From Bacillota bacterium (GTDB taxonomy: Bacteria; Bacillota; Clostridia; Lachnospirales; Lachnospiraceae), in NCBI GenBank assembly GCA_023411215.1, contig JAEYOY010000036.1:1-40724 (forward strand): a stretch of 40,724 nucleotides of DNA. The letters run 5' to 3'. Below, piece by piece: positions 32,772-40,724 of the stretch. The notes beneath the pieces are model-generated. The model was not told the origin of the DNA. It did not search any database and saw only the letters and a list, made by a program, of their open reading frames with translations. Position 1 is the stretch's first letter, and each line of letters starts with the position of its first letter. Made by a program: the position numbers and the translations under genes.

Positions 32772-35174
32772 TTACTCCTGCCAAAAGTTCGCCAGATAAC
32801 TCTTCATGGTATTTATGTTAACCGTAACATTCGGGAACCACTCTCGGGGGAACAAATTGTAGTATTGCTTCTGGGTAAATCGTTCGTCCAGTAGCAGGAT
32901 TGCCCCGCGGTCCTCCTTCGTCCGAATTACTCTTCCGGCCGATTGAAGCACCTTATTCATACCCGAATAAAGATAGGCATAGTCAAAGCCATTTCCGTTC
33001 TTTTCATCAAAATACCCGCGAAAAAGCTCGCGTTCATTACATACCATGGGTAAGCCGGTTCCGACTATAATTGCACCGATCAGTCGATTATTCTTCAGGT
33101 CGATACCCTCGCTAAAGATTCCTCCCATGACACAAAAGCCAATCCGACTGCTTACCGGGTCTTCGACAAACTCCTCGAGAAAAAGCTCCTTCTCTACTTC
33201 CGTCATATTGCTGCTCTGTACCACCAACCCCTCCAGCTCACTGCCGGCTAATTCTGCAATGGTTTGAAGCAATTGATAAGATGGAAAGAAAACCATATAA
33301 TTCCCAGTCTTCGCTCCCGTAAAATCCTTGATATAAGCAAGGATTTTTTCATATTCCTTCTCATTTCTTCTCGTATACTTAGTACTGACATCCGTACCTA
33401 TCATAATCAGACGATTCTCTGTCTGAAAGGAGGATGGCGCATATACTGCATAATCATCCTTTCTACCGCCCAATTGCTCCAGATAATAATTAATCGGAAG
33501 TAACGTAGCAGAGAACATAACCGCACTTCGACCACGGTCCATACAGTTCTGCAGATTCTTAGAGGGATCCATGCACTGCAGCTTAAGCCGGAAACGATCC
33601 TCCTCATAATCGGTATAGATCGTATAGTTATCATCATGAATCTCATACATACTGAGAAAATGTCTGATATCCATATACAATCGGAGAATTTCCTCCTTGC
33701 CTTCCGTAATAAAGCCTTCCTGAAGAAATATCTCATACTCCGCCATCAGGCTGATCAGATGCATCACAAATCCATCCACATTATCTAAGACCTCAAAGTC
33801 ATCACAATCGCGACGCAGTTTTAAAAGATCATTGTTACAGTGGTCAATCAGCTTGGACAGCTTGGCGCTCTTATCCTTAATCAGACGTTTCACCTCAAGG
33901 AAATCATCCTTATAGAGGATCGCACTGTACATCTCTCTGGCACGATCCACCAGGTTATGCGCTTCATCGATAAGGAATACATAGTCACTGGGCTTTTCAT
34001 TCGTGAAGAAGCGTCTGAGATAAACATTCGGATCGAAAGCATAATTATAATCGCAAATGATTGCATCCGACCAAAGCGTAACATCAAGGCCCATCTCAAA
34101 GGGGCAGACACAATGCTTCTCGGCGTAAGAGGTTATGTCCTCTCTGGTGATATCATTCGCATGAGTTATCAAATCATAAACCGCATCATTAACACGGTCA
34201 AAGTGACCCTTTGCTCTTGGACAGGCTCCGGGATTACAATCCGGCTTGTCCAGGATACACACCTTTTCCTTTGCCGTTATTGTAACTACTTTTAAGTGAA
34301 GACCGTGGTCGCTAAGAATTCGGAAGGTATCCTCAGCTACGGTTCGGGTAATCGTCTTGGCAGTTAGATAGAATATCTTCTCAACGATTCCTTCTCCCAT
34401 CGCTTTTACTGTAGGAAATACGGTTGATATCGTCTTTCCTACTCCGGTCGGTGCTTCAATAAAGAGTTTTTTCTTTCTCAGAATAGTCTTATAAACACCG
34501 GTAACCAGTTCCTTCTGCCCTTCCCTATAAAGAAAAGGAAAATCCATCGCTTTGATGGCGCCGTTCCTTTTCTCTGTCCATTTGATCTGCCAGGAAGCCC
34601 ACTTAGCATACTCTTCTATCAAATTGGAGAACCATACGCTAAGCTCCTGATAGGTTAATGTCTCTTCAAAATATCTTATATTCTCTGTCTCCAAATTACA
34701 GTAGGTCAATCGTATACCGATCCGGCTATGCTCGTATTTAGTTGCATAGATGTAGGCGTAACACATCGCCTGTGCCCGGTGTACTCCTATGGGCTCTGTC
34801 AGGTGGGACAAGTCCATATAGACACCTTTAATCTCATCTATTGTTACCTCCGGAGGATTTGCTTCCTCCTCTTCAAATATAAGAATCGAAAAATCCTCCA
34901 TGATTGAATTACTGTTGTTGATAATCCCGTCCGCTCTTCCCTCAATGGTTATTTCAAAGGTTAAATCTCCTCTGGAAACAGGCACTGTTATACTTAGTGG
35001 AACCTCCGCCGTATAGTTGGCACCCATCTGCTTCTGTAGCTTGCGGTGCATTCTTCCTCCCGCCTGCATTGCATCTGCTTCACTTCTTCCTCTTGTATTG
35101 TCAAGGTCACCGGAGCAGAGAATAAACTCCACAAGATTACGTACCGATATTTTGATGTTTTTTATCTCGTCCAT
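32772..35174 (-). CDS. Nuclease-helicase: PD-(D/E)XK domain fused to iron-sulfur DinG/XPD helicase
   Basis: 800 residues. The N-terminal nuclease-like domain has Asp82 in GRADGI, the D-X-E-X-K core in TIDEIKG (D113, E115, K117 approx.) and Gln in RAQAMCYAY, like Cas4/RecB nucleases. The helicase has Walker A APTGVGKT (241-248), four-cysteine iron-sulfur motif (C306, C313, C318 and C355 or C357), DEAH (403-406), SATLLP, and motif VI SAGRVIR. Expected to unwind 5'-3' and process damaged or structured DNA. The frame opens 76 codons further upstream, but those residues are not family-like and GAAGAGG precedes the ATG at 35174. Confidence 0.9.
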   Translation of the reverse strand: MDEIKNIKISVRNLVEFILCSGDLDNTRGRSEADAMQAGGRMHRKLQKQMGANYTAEVPLSITVPVSRGDLTFEITIEGRADGIINNSNSIMEDFSILIFEEEEANPPEVTIDEIKGVYMDLSHLTEPIGVHRAQAMCYAYIYATKYEHSRIGIRLTYCNLETENIRYFEETLTYQELSVWFSNLIEEYAKWASWQIKWTEKRNGAIKAMDFPFLYREGQKELVTGVYKTILRKKKLFIEAPTGVGKTISTVFPTVKAMGEGIVEKIFYLTAKTITRTVAEDTFRILSDHGLHLKVVTITAKEKVCILDKPDCNPGACPRAKGHFDRVNDAVYDLITHANDITREDITSYAEKHCVCPFEMGLDVTLWSDAIICDYNYAFDPNVYLRRFFTNEKPSDYVFLIDEAHNLVDRAREMYSAILYKDDFLEVKRLIKDKSAKLSKLIDHCNNDLLKLRRDCDDFEVLDNVDGFVMHLISLMAEYEIFLQEGFITEGKEEILRLYMDIRHFLSMYEIHDDNYTIYTDYEEDRFRLKLQCMDPSKNLQNCMDRGRSAVMFSATLLPINYYLEQLGGRKDDYAVYAPSSFQTENRLIMIGTDVSTKYTRRNEKEYEKILAYIKDFTGAKTGNYMVFFPSYQLLQTIAELAGSELEGLVVQSSNMTEVEKELFLEEFVEDPVSSRIGFCVMGGIFSEGIDLKNNRLIGAIIVGTGLPMVCNERELFRGYFDEKNGNGFDYAYLYSGMNKVLQSAGRVIRTKEDRGAILLLDERFTQKQYYNLFPREWFPNVTVNINTMKSYLANFWQE

Positions 35175-35239
35175 CCTCTTCACCACCAAATAATAGTTTG
35201 CGTTTACCACATGAAATGTAATTACTTCTATGAACAAAA

Positions 35240-35270
35240 AGCACCTTAAAATGATGATTTTTAAGATGCT
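35240..35270 (-). terminator. Terminator-like hairpin upstream of the helicase
   Basis: A 12-bp stem with one mismatch (35240-35251 with 35259-35270); the minus-strand RNA then reads GCUUUUUG. It is placed before the helicase on its own strand, so it must either attenuate the helicase or end a separate minus-strand transcript from 35271-35790. Confidence 0.6.
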
Positions 35271-35366
35271 CATAGTATTCATATTATAGCATAATGTTAT
35301 GATACTGCCAAGCAAAACAAAACGTTTGTTTGATTTGTACATATAAATGTATTCGGTAAAATTACA

Positions 35367-35750
35367 ATAGGAATAAATCCGTTCGTTGGTGAAATGTACC
35401 ACTACGTAAGCAAATTAAGCGGAGCGAGTATGCCCCAAGCTCGCTTAGTGTATACGATCGGAGCAGAAGATCATGAACACACTTTATGTTCATGCTATAT
35501 GATTGTAGGAGCGGCTCATTCACGGGAACATTTCCTCCCTCGTCTTATCAATAGCTTGGTAAGTCGAACAGTAACCACTTTTATTTCAATTTAAGTTAAA
35601 GTGCTTGCATTTTTTACCTCAATCTGGTACATTCTACTTATATTCCTATCCTATTATTTGTAAGGAATATACAAGTTGAATTCATGTGATTTGAATCAGC
35701 TCTTGCTATTCAAGCATAAATGAGTTCACTTACCATGCATAAACGAACGG
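35367..35750. repeat. Inverted-repeat-rich intergenic element
   Basis: Nested inverted matches: ATAGGAATA (35367-35375) with TATTCCTAT (35641-35649); CCGTTCGTT (35379-35387) with AACGAACGG (35742-35750); GAAATGTACC (35391-35400) with GGTACATTC (35626-35634) and also GGAACATTTCC (35525-35535). Inside is ATGAACA/TGTTCAT around 35473-35492. A 66-codon plus-strand frame here has no ribosome site and I do not call it. This could be a decayed mobile element or a structured RNA on the minus strand. The rest of the gap to 35795 shows nothing else. Confidence 0.5.
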
Positions 35751-35795
35751 AACAATTCTGTCGTTAGCCATTAATAAAAAAAGCGAGGTAGTATT

Positions 35796-36158
35796 ATGGG
35801 TGAGCATAATCACGGAAACGGCTGCGGCTGCGGTCACGATCACGAACACGAGCATGATTCAATTACATTATCTTTAGATGACGGTACGGAAATTAATTGC
35901 ATCGTATTAGAGATTTTCACAGTAGATAATAAGGATTATATCGCATTGCAGCCGGAGGAAGGCGAAGAAGAGGATGATAACGTATTCTTATACCGTTTTA
36001 TCCAGGAAGGCGATGATGAGCCTCAGCTTCTTAACATCGATGATGACGATGAATTCGAAGCAGTAGCTGATGCTTTTGAGGAACTCTTAGATTCTGAAGA
36101 ATATGACGAGATGTTCGATGATGAATTTGAAGATCTTGAAGAATCAGAAGAAGAATAA
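35796..36158 (+). CDS. DUF1292 family acidic protein with a His/Cys-rich head
   Basis: 120 residues. The core (about 22-75) matches DUF1292: ITLSLDDGTEINCIVLEIFT, YIALQPEEG, VFLYRF. The C-terminal 45 residues are almost all Asp/Glu. Unusual is the start, MGEHNHGNGCGCGHDHEHEH, with six His and two Cys in 20 residues, a likely metal-binding patch. GAGGTAG lies 7-8 nt before the ATG. No membrane segment or signal. In many Firmicutes this family sits near the yrrL-yrzB genes; here it stands alone. Function unknown. Confidence 0.85.
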   Translation: MGEHNHGNGCGCGHDHEHEHDSITLSLDDGTEINCIVLEIFTVDNKDYIALQPEEGEEEDDNVFLYRFIQEGDDEPQLLNIDDDDEFEAVADAFEELLDSEEYDEMFDDEFEDLEESEEE

Positions 36159-36174
36159 TTAAGCTTCCACGAAT

Positions 36175-36262
36175 AAGGGGCTGTCGCAAAATAAAATTAT
36201 GTTCTGTGAAGGGACTTGGTATTCATCTTCGCAGTTCAAAACTAATTTTGCGACAGCCCCTT
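36175..36262. repeat. MITE-like hairpin with 18-bp terminal inverted repeats
   Basis: AAGGGGCTGTCGCAAAAT (36175-36192) is repeated exactly, inverted, at 36245-36262, with 52 bp between. GGGGCTGTCnCAAAA-like ends recall insertion-sequence termini common in Firmicutes (from memory). It also lies 17 bp after the DUF1292 gene, where it may act as its terminator. Confidence 0.7.
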
Positions 36263-36373
36263 TGCTTAATCGCACGCGAACCAAGGACTCTCCCATCCCG
36301 TGTTTCTTCCAGTTCTATACCCATTTCTTACGACATGCAAATTTCTTACTTTAAATAGGGATGTTAGAGATGC

Positions 36374-38251
36374 TTACTTTTGGCGCTTCTTAACGGAGGA
36401 CTTTTCGTTCTGATCATTATCACGGAGCTCATCAATAAAACGAGACCACTGTGTCGACTTATTATATCGTTCCTTGGCACTGTAGATATATAGATATTCT
36501 CTTGCTCTGGTCATCGCTACATAGAAAAGACGGCGCTCTTCCTCTATATCCGCCTCAAGTACAGCCTTCTTATGGGGTGTAATCCCTTCATTGGCATCGA
36601 CAATGAATACAACCCTGTATTCCAATCCCTTGGAGCTATGCATGGTTGCAATGGTTATGCTGTCCACCGGGTGCTTTCTGCTATCTTGTGACTGCTTCTT
36701 CAGCTCCTCCCGATAAGCCTCCATATGCTCGAACCATTCGGCACAATTCTGAAACCCTCTTGCACTTTCCTGTAGCTCATCCAAAACATCTATCAACTCA
36801 TCAAGCTTAATCTTACGGTACTCAGCGTATTCCTTCAGATAATCTTCATATCCAATGCCTCTCCGGATATAATTAACGGCAGCATAAGGATTCATACCAT
36901 CCAATACACCGAGGTCATACTCAAACTGGGTAAGCCGATCCAGCATCCAGTTCTTATCCTCATAATAATCCTTGACCGCTTCAAAATCCACCTCCGGACT
37001 ATCAAAACACTCCCTGTTAACATACCGTTTTGGCCGGTTTATAATCTGAAGATACAAGCTTCGATCTGTCCGCCCCATCGCCAACTTAAGATACGCCATG
37101 ATATCGGCAGCAATCCAATGATCAAAAAGATTCGGTAGATTTTCTTTCATTATAAAAGGAATATTATATTCCATCAACTTATGAAGCATTGCTCCTGATC
37201 CTAGAGTGGTTCTGAGTAAAATTGCCATTTGGGACAGAGCAATTCCTTCTTTGTTCAGTCTCAGTATTTCCTGGGTCAATTCCTGATTCTCTTCCATCAG
37301 AGTATTATGGTTCTTTATTACAACCTCTCTATCCGCTTGAATTTCAGGCTTGATCTGTTTAGCAAACCGATGCTCATTATGCCCGATTAGCTTGGCGGCT
37401 GCATGAAGGATGGAGGGAACACTTCTATAATTTCTGTCAAGATATACCCTCTTACAGTCCGAATAATCAAGTGGAAAGTTAAGCATAATCTCAGGCTTAG
37501 CCCCTCGGAAACGATAGATGGACTGATCATCATCCCCCACAATGAATAAATTGTTCTGAGGTAGTGCCAACATCCGGACAATATCATATTGAACCATATT
37601 GATATCCTGAAACTCATCAATCAGAATGTAGCGAAATTTATTCTGCCATAGCTTCAGAATATCCGGACGTTTGGATAGAAGCTCATAGCTGAGCAGAAGC
37701 ATATCATCAAAATCGATTAACTTTGATTTAGACAATCTTCGATTATATTCGGAATAGATTCCACGGAATACCTCATCTGCACAGCTGATGGAATAGTAAT
37801 TTTCCAGATTCATTCGGCTTCCTTTAACCAGACTTATTTCCGAGAAGAGCTCCGATATAAATTCCTTCTCATCATCATATTCCAGACCATACTGATGAAT
37901 TATTTCCTTCATACACTGATATCTGAAGTCCTCTCTGGCAATATTTCCAGCATCTAGATGATAGGCATATCTTAGCATCGTAAAAAAGATCGCATGAAAG
38001 GTACCAAAGTTTACCTTTGTCTGCTTTGCCCCGGTTTTCCTAAGAAAGCGTTCTTTCATCTCATTTGCCGCTGCCTTCGTAAAAGTAATCACCAGAATCT
38101 GCTCCTCCGGGATACCCACCTGTTCAATCAGATATCTTGTTCGTTCAGTTATTACTAATGTCTTACCGGAACCCGGACCCGCCAAAACAAGCATTGGTCC
38201 ATCCTTATGAAGCACCGCCTCTCGCTGTGCTTGATTCATCTGTATATTCAT
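36374..38251 (-). CDS. UvrD/Rep-family superfamily 1 DNA helicase
   Basis: 625 residues, shorter than PcrA/UvrD (about 720-740) and lacking their C-terminal tail. Motifs in order: AGPGSGKT (24-31), ITFTKAAANEMKER, GTFHAIF, LIDEFQDINMVQ (motif II), VGDDDQSIYRFRGA (III), LDRNYRS (IV), TMHSSKGLEYRVVF (V) and FYVAMTRARE (VI). Acts as a 3'-5' ssDNA translocase or helicase in repair or replication restart. GAAAGG lies about 8 nt before the ATG at 38251; a longer frame starting MLPVMKG has no better site. The C-terminus is Lys-rich. Confidence 0.92.
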   Translation of the reverse strand: MNIQMNQAQREAVLHKDGPMLVLAGPGSGKTLVITERTRYLIEQVGIPEEQILVITFTKAAANEMKERFLRKTGAKQTKVNFGTFHAIFFTMLRYAYHLDAGNIAREDFRYQCMKEIIHQYGLEYDDEKEFISELFSEISLVKGSRMNLENYYSISCADEVFRGIYSEYNRRLSKSKLIDFDDMLLLSYELLSKRPDILKLWQNKFRYILIDEFQDINMVQYDIVRMLALPQNNLFIVGDDDQSIYRFRGAKPEIMLNFPLDYSDCKRVYLDRNYRSVPSILHAAAKLIGHNEHRFAKQIKPEIQADREVVIKNHNTLMEENQELTQEILRLNKEGIALSQMAILLRTTLGSGAMLHKLMEYNIPFIMKENLPNLFDHWIAADIMAYLKLAMGRTDRSLYLQIINRPKRYVNRECFDSPEVDFEAVKDYYEDKNWMLDRLTQFEYDLGVLDGMNPYAAVNYIRRGIGYEDYLKEYAEYRKIKLDELIDVLDELQESARGFQNCAEWFEHMEAYREELKKQSQDSRKHPVDSITIATMHSSKGLEYRVVFIVDANEGITPHKKAVLEADIEEERRLFYVAMTRAREYLYIYSAKERYNKSTQWSRFIDELRDNDQNEKSSVKKRQK

Positions 38252-38363
38252 TATTGTGCCTTTCATAACGGGTAACATGGATTAATAGGAGAAGAAAATG
38301 AAGATTTTCCTTAGAAGGATTCCAGAGTTAACTAGCAGACTCTTTTACATGTTTTTATAATCC

Positions 38364-38403
38364 GCATGGAATATAACGGCTAAAATCCTGTTATATTCCA
38401 TGC
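38364..38403 (-). terminator. Hairpin after gltX
   Basis: GCATGGAATATAACGG pairs with CCTGTTATATTCCATGC, a 16-bp stem with one mismatch. It follows gltX and precedes the helicase, both on the minus strand. The U-tract is weak, so some readthrough into the helicase is possible. Confidence 0.55.
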
Positions 38404-38435
38404 AGAATGATATATTTCACTTTAAATTATATCGC

Positions 38436-39929
38436 CTACACTGCTGCCGCAAGAAGCTCAATCGCCTTTCGAATTCGGAGAAGGCTCTCCTCTTTGCCAA
38501 GGATGTTCATAATCTCATAAGCTCCTCCAGGGGTAGACTGCTTTCCGGATACCGCCGTTCTTACGGGCCATAAGCCCTGACCATTCTTAATGCCCTGTTC
38601 AGCGATATAGTTCATTATTACTCGCTCAATCTCAGCTTCGCTATAATCCTCCAAAGCTTCAAATTGCGGAAGAAGATCCTGTAATACCTTAAGAGAACTC
38701 TGCGTATCCGTCTTCATCTTTTTATGAGTATACATCGAGATATCATACTCCGGAAGAGTATCAAAGAAATCGATAATCCCCTTAATGTCTACCAAAGTTT
38801 CAATTCGGGTCTTTATCAGCGCAGCAATTTTTCTAGTATCCAGCTCCTTCTTTACAACCTCTTTAATATAAGGTAAAGCGAGCTCATAAAACTTCTCAAA
38901 CTCCATATTCTTCAGATATTCCCCATTCATCCAGCGCAGCTTTACAATATCAAAAACCGCAGGAGCTTTGTTGATATGAGTGAAATCAAACTCACGTATC
39001 AATTCATCTAGGGACATAATCTCGTTATTGTTCGCTGAGCTCCAACCAAGAAGTGCAACAAAGTTAATGATTGCCTCAGAGACAAAACCCTGCTCCAGAA
39101 GATCCTCATAAGAGGAATGGCCACTTCGTTTACTTAACTTCTTGTGCTCCTCATTGGTAATCAGGGGAAGATGTACATAGATCGGCTCTTCCCAGCCAAA
39201 GTCCTGATACAGCCTGGTATACTTCGGTGTAGATGACAAATATTCATTTCCTCTGACTACATGACTTATTTTCATCATATGGTCATCAATAACATTGGCA
39301 AAATTATAAGTAGGGAAGCCGTCTGATTTAATCAATATCATATCATCCAACTCCTCATTATCTACAGTAATATCGCCAAAGATGGCATCATGGAAGGTCG
39401 TTGATCCTTCGGTAGGATTGTTCTGTCGGATGACATAGGGAGCACCGGCTGCCAGCTTAGCTTCAATCTCTTCCTTAGATAGATGAAGGCAGTGCTTATC
39501 ATATTTGATGATCTCCTTAACCTCTTTCGCCTCTTCTTCTTCCTCCTCAGAGGGATTGCCTACTGCGGTCTTTAATGATGCAAGACGCTCCTTGGTACAG
39601 AAGCAGTAATATGCCGCCCCTTTTTCCACCAATTGTTTTGCATATTCCAAATAGATACCGCTCGCTTGACGCTCACTCTGAACATAGGGGCCATAGCCGC
39701 CATCCTTGTCCGGTCCTTCATCATGAATTAAGCCTGTACCCTGAATAGTACGGTAGATAATATCTACTGCTCCTTCTACAAGGCGTTCCTGATCGGTATC
39801 CTCTATACGAAGAATGAAGGCTCCTCCTTCATGCTTAGCAATTAAATACTCATATAACGCCGTTCTTAGATTACCAACATGCATCCTGCCGGTAGGGCTA
39901 GGTGCAAATCTTGTTCTTACCTGACTCAT
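38436..39929 (-). CDS. gltX: Glutamyl-tRNA synthetase
   Basis: Class I synthetase of 497 residues that charges tRNA-Glu (and tRNA-Gln in organisms using GatCAB). HIGH-type motif PSPTGRMHVGN (10-20), zinc-type cysteines C109, C111 and C147, and KLSKRSG (264-270, KMSKS equivalent) are present, with a C-terminal anticodon-binding half. An unusually acidic run of seven Glu (128-134) sits in the zinc-domain insert. AGAGGAAG lies 6 nt before the ATG. The zinc-ribbon gene ends 27 bp upstream, so they may share a transcript. Confidence 0.96.
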   Translation of the reverse strand: MSQVRTRFAPSPTGRMHVGNLRTALYEYLIAKHEGGAFILRIEDTDQERLVEGAVDIIYRTIQGTGLIHDEGPDKDGGYGPYVQSERQASGIYLEYAKQLVEKGAAYYCFCTKERLASLKTAVGNPSEEEEEEAKEVKEIIKYDKHCLHLSKEEIEAKLAAGAPYVIRQNNPTEGSTTFHDAIFGDITVDNEELDDMILIKSDGFPTYNFANVIDDHMMKISHVVRGNEYLSSTPKYTRLYQDFGWEEPIYVHLPLITNEEHKKLSKRSGHSSYEDLLEQGFVSEAIINFVALLGWSSANNNEIMSLDELIREFDFTHINKAPAVFDIVKLRWMNGEYLKNMEFEKFYELALPYIKEVVKKELDTRKIAALIKTRIETLVDIKGIIDFFDTLPEYDISMYTHKKMKTDTQSSLKVLQDLLPQFEALEDYSEAEIERVIMNYIAEQGIKNGQGLWPVRTAVSGKQSTPGGAYEIMNILGKEESLLRIRKAIELLAAAV

Positions 39930-39956
39930 AACATTCTTCCTCTCATCACTGTTTAC

Positions 39957-40457
39957 TTACTGCAGGCTTTTAATTATATCATTATAATAGTTGTTAAAAT
40001 CAAAGGTACCATCTATTATCTGCTGAGAATATATCCCCATGAATGCAACCAGCATAACAACAACTATGATGATTACAATTCCTACAAATATCAGAGTTAC
40101 CCTTGCCCAGTTTTTCTTGGTGGCAGGTGTTTTATTACTGAAGGCCCAAAATAACAATAATGCGATAAATCCAATCCATCCAAAATAGGGGACAAACATT
40201 AATGCTCCCAATAGGGCATAAGTTCCAAGCCAGCTCTGAAAGCTGATTGGCTTCTCCTGCATCCCTGTCGGAACACCGGGCATGATATTCTGATTATTCA
40301 TTGAAAATGCTTCTTGTTGCATTCCAGGTATACTGTAATGCGGTTTTCCTGTCTCAGGCCTTGCCGCCTGCGCCTGTTCTCGGAAGGATGCGCCGCAATA
40401 TTCACAAAAATTTGCTGTTTCATTCTGTAGCTGTCTTCCACAATTATTACATATCAT
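39957..40457 (-). CDS. Zinc-ribbon membrane protein, unknown function
   Basis: 166 residues. The N-terminal zinc ribbon has C-X2-C at 3-6 (ICNNCG) and C-X2-C at 18-21 (FCEYCG). A Pro/Gln/Met-rich linker follows to about 70, then two hydrophobic regions (about 76-106 and 120-145) and a short polar tail. A cytosolic ribbon tethered to the membrane is likely. GAGGTG lies 7 nt before the ATG. I do not recognise a specific role. Confidence 0.75.
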   Translation of the reverse strand: MICNNCGRQLQNETANFCEYCGASFREQAQAARPETGKPHYSIPGMQQEAFSMNNQNIMPGVPTGMQEKPISFQSWLGTYALLGALMFVPYFGWIGFIALLLFWAFSNKTPATKKNWARVTLIFVGIVIIIVVVMLVAFMGIYSQQIIDGTFDFNNYYNDIIKSLQ

Positions 40458-40521
40458 TGGTTTTCACCTCTTTTTGCATTGTTTTTCTATTATACCACAT
40501 TTATCTCAAAAATCAATTATT

Positions 40522-40563
40522 CCTGTAACCAATATTCCCTACATCCTGTAACCAATATTCCCT
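40522..40563. repeat. Two direct copies of a 19-bp sequence
   Basis: CCTGTAACCAATATTCCCT occurs at 40522-40540 and again at 40545-40563, separated by ACAT. It lies upstream of the zinc-ribbon gene, about 65 bp from its start. Confidence 0.7.
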
Positions 40564-40604
40564 TCCCGAAGCGGAGCGTTCTGAACGTGCGAAAGAAAAG
40601 CAAA

Positions 40605-40717
40605 TAAAAGAAAGCATGGTAATCCATTGGCGTTCCTAGTTCTCTTTCATCATATTTAGCAGGCTGTACTATAACTACCATCAGAAGACAGCCAGTGGGT
40701 TGCCATGCTTTCTTTTA
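40605..40717. repeat. Hairpin element with wobble-compensated arms
   Basis: The left arm TAAAAGAAAGCATGG, continuing TAATCCATTGG (40605-40630), pairs with the right arm at 40692-40717 over 26 positions. The arms differ at only three places, all transitions that leave G-U pairs if the top strand is RNA. An inner stem GGCTGT/ACAGCC (about 40661-40666 with 40688-40693) partly overlaps the outer arm. It lies at the window edge and could continue. Confidence 0.6.
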
Positions 40718-40724
40718 TGAAGAC

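Noticed and set aside
35175..35402. 76-residue N-terminal extension of the nuclease-helicase
   Set aside because: Residues are not family-like, run through the terminator-like hairpin at 35240-35270, and a ribosome site precedes the ATG at 35174.
35394..35594. 66-codon plus-strand frame in the inverted-repeat region
   Set aside because: No ribosome site, no family-like composition, and it crosses several hairpin arms; the frame is better seen as chance within a structured element.

Overview
This is a chromosomal window from a low-G+C, spore-forming Firmicute, most likely a Lachnospiraceae-type member of the Clostridia. The clues are a str operon with Firmicute-length S12, the cotJABC spore-coat operon, a SleB-type cortex hydrolase, two T-box leaders, a THF riboswitch ahead of an ECF folate S component, a PPi-type phosphofructokinase, and strong GGAGG ribosome sites throughout. 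I see no phage, CRISPR array, rRNA or tRNA gene. Most of the window is ordinary chromosome. The interest lies in its RNA regulation and in several inverted-repeat elements.

Layout. 1-3110 (minus): rpsL, rpsG and the 5' part of fusA, behind a perfect consensus sigma-A promoter. 3.4-5.9 kb: a WYL-family regulator (+) converging on an MFS exporter (-). The exporter has a nine-codon leader peptide and mutually exclusive RNA helices that reach its ribosome site. 6.0-7.9 kb (+): a tRNA-Trp T-box driving a TrpB2-type tryptophan synthase beta chain. 7.9-9.3 kb (-): MATE transporter. 9.6-13.1 kb (+): rpoD, plsC and a secreted SH3/SleB-like hydrolase. 13.1-13.3 kb: a roughly 207-bp imperfect inverted repeat. 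13.4-16.1 kb (-): pyrophosphate-type phosphofructokinase, a MIF-like tautomerase, and folT behind a THF riboswitch.

16.3-19.7 kb (-): trpXYZ-like ABC transporter behind a second T-box, also with a UGG specifier. The two Trp T-boxes let one signal, uncharged tRNA-Trp, raise both tryptophan uptake and synthesis. 19.8-20.8 kb: a 48-codon small gene and an MgtC-family membrane protein. 20.9-28.7 kb (-): a full solute-sensing and uptake locus. A membrane-anchored binding protein, a YesM-type kinase and an AraC-type response regulator lie upstream of a lipoprotein binding protein, a fused permease and an ATPase. 29.2-30.4 kb (-): cotJABC. 30.9-32.8 kb (+): diacylglycerol-kinase-like and VanZ-like genes. 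32.8-35.2 kb (-): a PD-(D/E)XK nuclease fused to an iron-sulfur (XPD/DinG) helicase. 35.2-36.3 kb: an inverted-repeat-rich interval, a DUF1292 gene with a His/Cys head, and a MITE-like hairpin. 36.4-40.5 kb (-): a UvrD/Rep helicase, gltX and a zinc-ribbon membrane protein. The window ends in a hairpin element whose arm differences are all pairing-preserving.

The strongest candidate for something undescribed is the MFS leader at 5738-5903. It combines a well-placed ribosome site, a very short peptide, a nested hairpin overlapping that peptide, and an alternative helix that would mask the exporter's ribosome site. Second come the hairpin elements at 13.1, 35.4, 36.2 and 40.6 kb, which could be MITEs or structured RNAs. 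All family assignments come from reading motifs by eye; no database search was run.
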